Assembly (NCBI GenBank): GCA_029261535.1
Contig: JAJDBF010000013.1
Coordinates: forward strand, 1-55,634
Direction: 5' to 3'
Source of the DNA: Nitrospinaceae bacterium
GTDB lineage: Bacteria; Nitrospinota; Nitrospinia; Nitrospinales; Nitrospinaceae
Length of the DNA stretch: 55,634 bases
Position 1 is the first letter of the stretch. Each line of letters opens with the position of its first letter. A model generated the notes under the pieces. That model was not told the origin of the DNA. It did not search any database and saw only the letters and a list, made by a program, of their open reading frames with translations. The position numbers and the translations under genes are program-made. Of this stretch, positions 54,362 to 55,634 are shown piece after piece.

Positions 54362-54942
54362 AATAGTCGATAACTCTCATTTAGAACATGAAAACACAGT
54401 CCAGAATATTTTCACACAAGGTCCACTGCCAGGCAACAATTCAAAATATAATATGGATTCAGGAATACTGGAACGTAGGATTCGATATCTCCAGAGGGTC
54501 TGGCCTATGTGGAAACCAATGGGTTTGTCATAGTCAAAACCAGAAAATAGTTTTTAATGAATTAGGAGCACCCCGCATAATTCAAAATTCCATGTTCCCA
54601 TCACTCGCTATGGAGGCGACAAGCAAACCATTATTGGGCAATAAAAGATTCAGGGCGCACCACAAAAAGGTTTTACTTGGCCGTCTACGGAGGACTGTGG
54701 GCAAAAGCAATTTTTTAAGGTGCCCTTAAACCATGATTCAGTTAGAAACAGATGTGGCAGGAATATTTATACGGTTTGGCCTGAGGAAAAAGTGGGTCCC
54801 GCTGTGACGAAATTAATATATCGCTCCTGTTGTTCCTCCTAAAGTTTGAGTAAGTGCCTCCGTCAATCGCTTCCCCACCAAACGTTGTTATTCCAAATAG
54901 TTATTGCCATCATGTCGGGCCTTGGCTAAAATAGCAGGCAGT
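54362..54942. other. Degenerate region with gene debris
   Basis: No intact gene. A fragment near 54596-54714 reads in one frame as SHHSLWRRQANHYWAIKDSG and ends LWAKAIF, resembling the end of a glycosyltransferase-like protein, but the frame is broken upstream. GCAATTTTTTAAGGTGCCCTTAA (54708-54730) is related to repeat ends at 18483 and 49121. Nothing else was recognised. Confidence 0.35.
54904..54932 (+). promoter_or_regulatory. Retained promoter of the rsmI-like remnant
   Basis: TTGCCA (54904-54909) and TAAAAT (54927-54932), spacing 17 bases, 10 bases before the remnant ATG. Confidence 0.4.
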
Positions 54943-55038
54943 ATGACGGAACGCGACAAGGGCAGGCTTTTTGTGGTCAGCACCCCCATCGGCAACCTCA
55001 CTGCCAATAACCTCTTCGGCATCATCCACACCCTGTAG
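54943..55038 (+). pseudogene. rsmI: 5' remnant of rsmI (16S rRNA 2'-O-methyltransferase)
   Basis: 31 codons: MTERDKGRLFVVSTPIGNLT is the N-terminus of RsmI (LYVVATPIGNLED in the family), then the sequence loses similarity and hits TAG at 55036-55038. The intact gene would be about 280 codons, so this is only its first 20 or so residues joined to unrelated DNA. Confidence 0.6.
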
Positions 55039-55090
55039 CAAAAAGAAGGCATTCATTTTGAAGTGAAGGTTTCGCGTTGATCGTCTTACA
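55013..55090 (-). pseudogene. Possible rimM fragment
   Basis: On the minus strand LHFKMNAFFLLQGVDDAEEV then IGSEV resembles the central segment of the ribosome maturation factor RimM (GIDDRxxAExLxGxEV). Only about 25 residues remain, directly joined to the rsmI-like piece in the opposite orientation. This may be coincidence. Confidence 0.25.
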
Positions 55091-55110
55091 ATATTATTCT
55101 GGGAATAAAT

Positions 55111-55185
55111 GTGAATGACGGTCAATGGGATATGATCAAGAACGGCAAGAAGATTTTAAAACTGGTTCACGAAGAAGACCCCGTA
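55111..55185 (+). pseudogene. Broken duplicate of the bactofilin 3' end
   Basis: NDGQWDMIKNGKKILKLVHE followed by EDP copies the last part of the bactofilin at 53310-53380 (FDGQCDMTKNGKKILKLVHE, then EDN), including most DNA bases in GGTCAATG-GATATGA-CAAGAACGGCAAGAAG. The rest of the gene is missing. It is a recent partial duplication or a rearrangement scar. Confidence 0.75.
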
Positions 55186-55261
55186 TTTCTCCTGTGTATT
55201 GGCATATTAAGTTTTGCCTCCCATCGCTTGATAGGGAATTTATTAGGAACCGCTACATCTA

Positions 55262-55497
55262 CTAATTGAACCTATTTAATAAAACTGGTGCATGGTGAAG
55301 AGATTCAAGAAATTGATTAATGTTTCTTTTGTGAATGTCATTTGGCTCCTCATCAGTGGAGAGAAAGCGATAAAACTCATGCCAGGTGTGGTCTAAGTCT
55401 TCGTCAAAATCTGTAAAATATAAACTAGGGATACTTACTTTGCTGGCACTAAAATAGAGACCATCCATTAAACTGCTTTGTGCTTTTGATAAAATAG
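55262..55497 (-). pseudogene. C-terminal piece of a hypothetical gene cut by IS30
   Basis: The open frame runs without a stop into the IS30 edge at 55498, and a stop is at 55262-55264. An internal ATG at 55466-55468 would give 68 residues (MDGLYFSASKVSIPSLYFTD, FDEDLDHTWHEFYRFLSTDE). The true start was probably removed by the insertion. No family recognised. Confidence 0.45.
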
Positions 55498-55634
55498 GGT
55501 GGATTCAAGTTTGAAGTGCAACGGTTAGTGGTGGTTTCTTTTTGCAGAATAGTTCATGTGGTGTCTTATACCCAAGCGTTTTTCTTGGTCTGTGATTGAG
55601 TCGGTCCATGATGATTTTCAGTTGTTTGTCAGTG
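55498..55634 (-). mobile_element. IS30-family insertion sequence, 3' end (right copy)
   Basis: 137 bases of an IS30-type element in the opposite orientation to the left copy. Bases 55498-55613 are an exact reverse complement of 1-116, and the element continues beyond the window. Confidence 0.85.
55505..55633 (-). CDS. IS30-family transposase, C-terminal fragment (right copy)
   Basis: 42 residues and a TGA (complement of 55505-55507). It reads TDKQLKIIMDRLNHRPRKTL and continues GYKTPHEL, the IS30 DDE transposase end, with seven extra N-terminal residues compared with the left copy. The rest lies outside the window. Confidence 0.85.
   Translation of the reverse strand, partial: TDKQLKIIMDRLNHRPRKTLGYKTPHELFCKKKPPLTVALQT

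Noticed and set aside
54449..54543. Possible microcompartment (BMC) domain start, reading LAYVETNGFVIVKT
   Set aside because: Only a seven-residue similarity and a stop follows; too short to support.
54388..54729. 113-codon plus-strand frame
   Set aside because: Composition and lack of a good start suggest debris; another frame in the same region shows a broken protein-like fragment.

Overview
This is a 55.6 kb stretch of a Gram-negative bacterial chromosome that includes the dnaA-gyrB-gyrA region. Lipoprotein signal peptides, an outer-membrane beta-barrel, a bactofilin and an LplT-Aas type phospholipid acyltransferase point to a diderm. The overall gene style suggests a Nitrospina-like or deltaproteobacteria-like lineage, but that is an impression, not a database result. 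Both ends of the window are the same 116 bp IS30-family end in inverted orientation (1-116 and 55498-55613), so the segment is framed by two insertion-sequence copies.

Layout. 0.1-7.2 kb: an IS-truncated gene, a repeat-filled spacer, dinB, an orphan ParB-like protein, an FGE-sulfatase-domain lipoprotein, a second lipoprotein, an orphan HigA-like antitoxin and an outer-membrane barrel. 7.4-10.2 kb: a large secreted beta-propeller protein with three DUF5011-like modules. 10.4-15.5 kb (minus): creD, creC, creB, a small membrane protein and etfB. A triple TTCAC tag lies upstream of creD. 15.6-17.6 kb: a DUF2007/zinc-ribbon/EF-hand membrane protein and a PAS-GGDEF cyclase. 17.7-34.1 kb: a compact prophage-derived element. 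It has a sigma-region-4-like regulator, a two-HTH S24 repressor followed directly by a lone receiver-domain protein, and a minus-strand structural operon (terminase, portal, protease, capsid, connector, tail-tip proteins, fibres). No integrase, replication, lysis, tail-tube or tape-measure gene is recognisable. 34.6-43.5 kb (plus): dnaA, gyrB, gyrA, a TPR lipoprotein and serS, then two tRNA-Ser genes. 44.3-48.9 kb (minus): a MarR regulator, a trifunctional MFS-acyltransferase-acyl-ACP synthetase and a lipase-like hydrolase. 49.2-53.4 kb (plus): etfA, rsmG, parA, parB and a bactofilin, with two perfect parS sites flanking rsmG. 53.4-55.5 kb: a methyltransferase pair and then gene debris (pieces resembling rsmI, bactofilin and possibly rimM) up to the right-hand IS30.

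The spacers are filled with short dispersed repeats that recur as mosaics: a TTCAAGAACGC hairpin family, a CTTCGACAAGCTCAGGGTGA / AAGGCGAGATTCTTC / TCAGAATGACA family, and GTGCGCCAGCACC and CCTTGCGGTC modules. They invade the prophage structural operon and supply the extreme ends of the dinB reading frame.

Gene polarity switches at about 34.1-34.6 kb: mostly minus to the left, plus to the right. With dnaA and a nearby parABS this suggests that a replication origin lies in or near this window.
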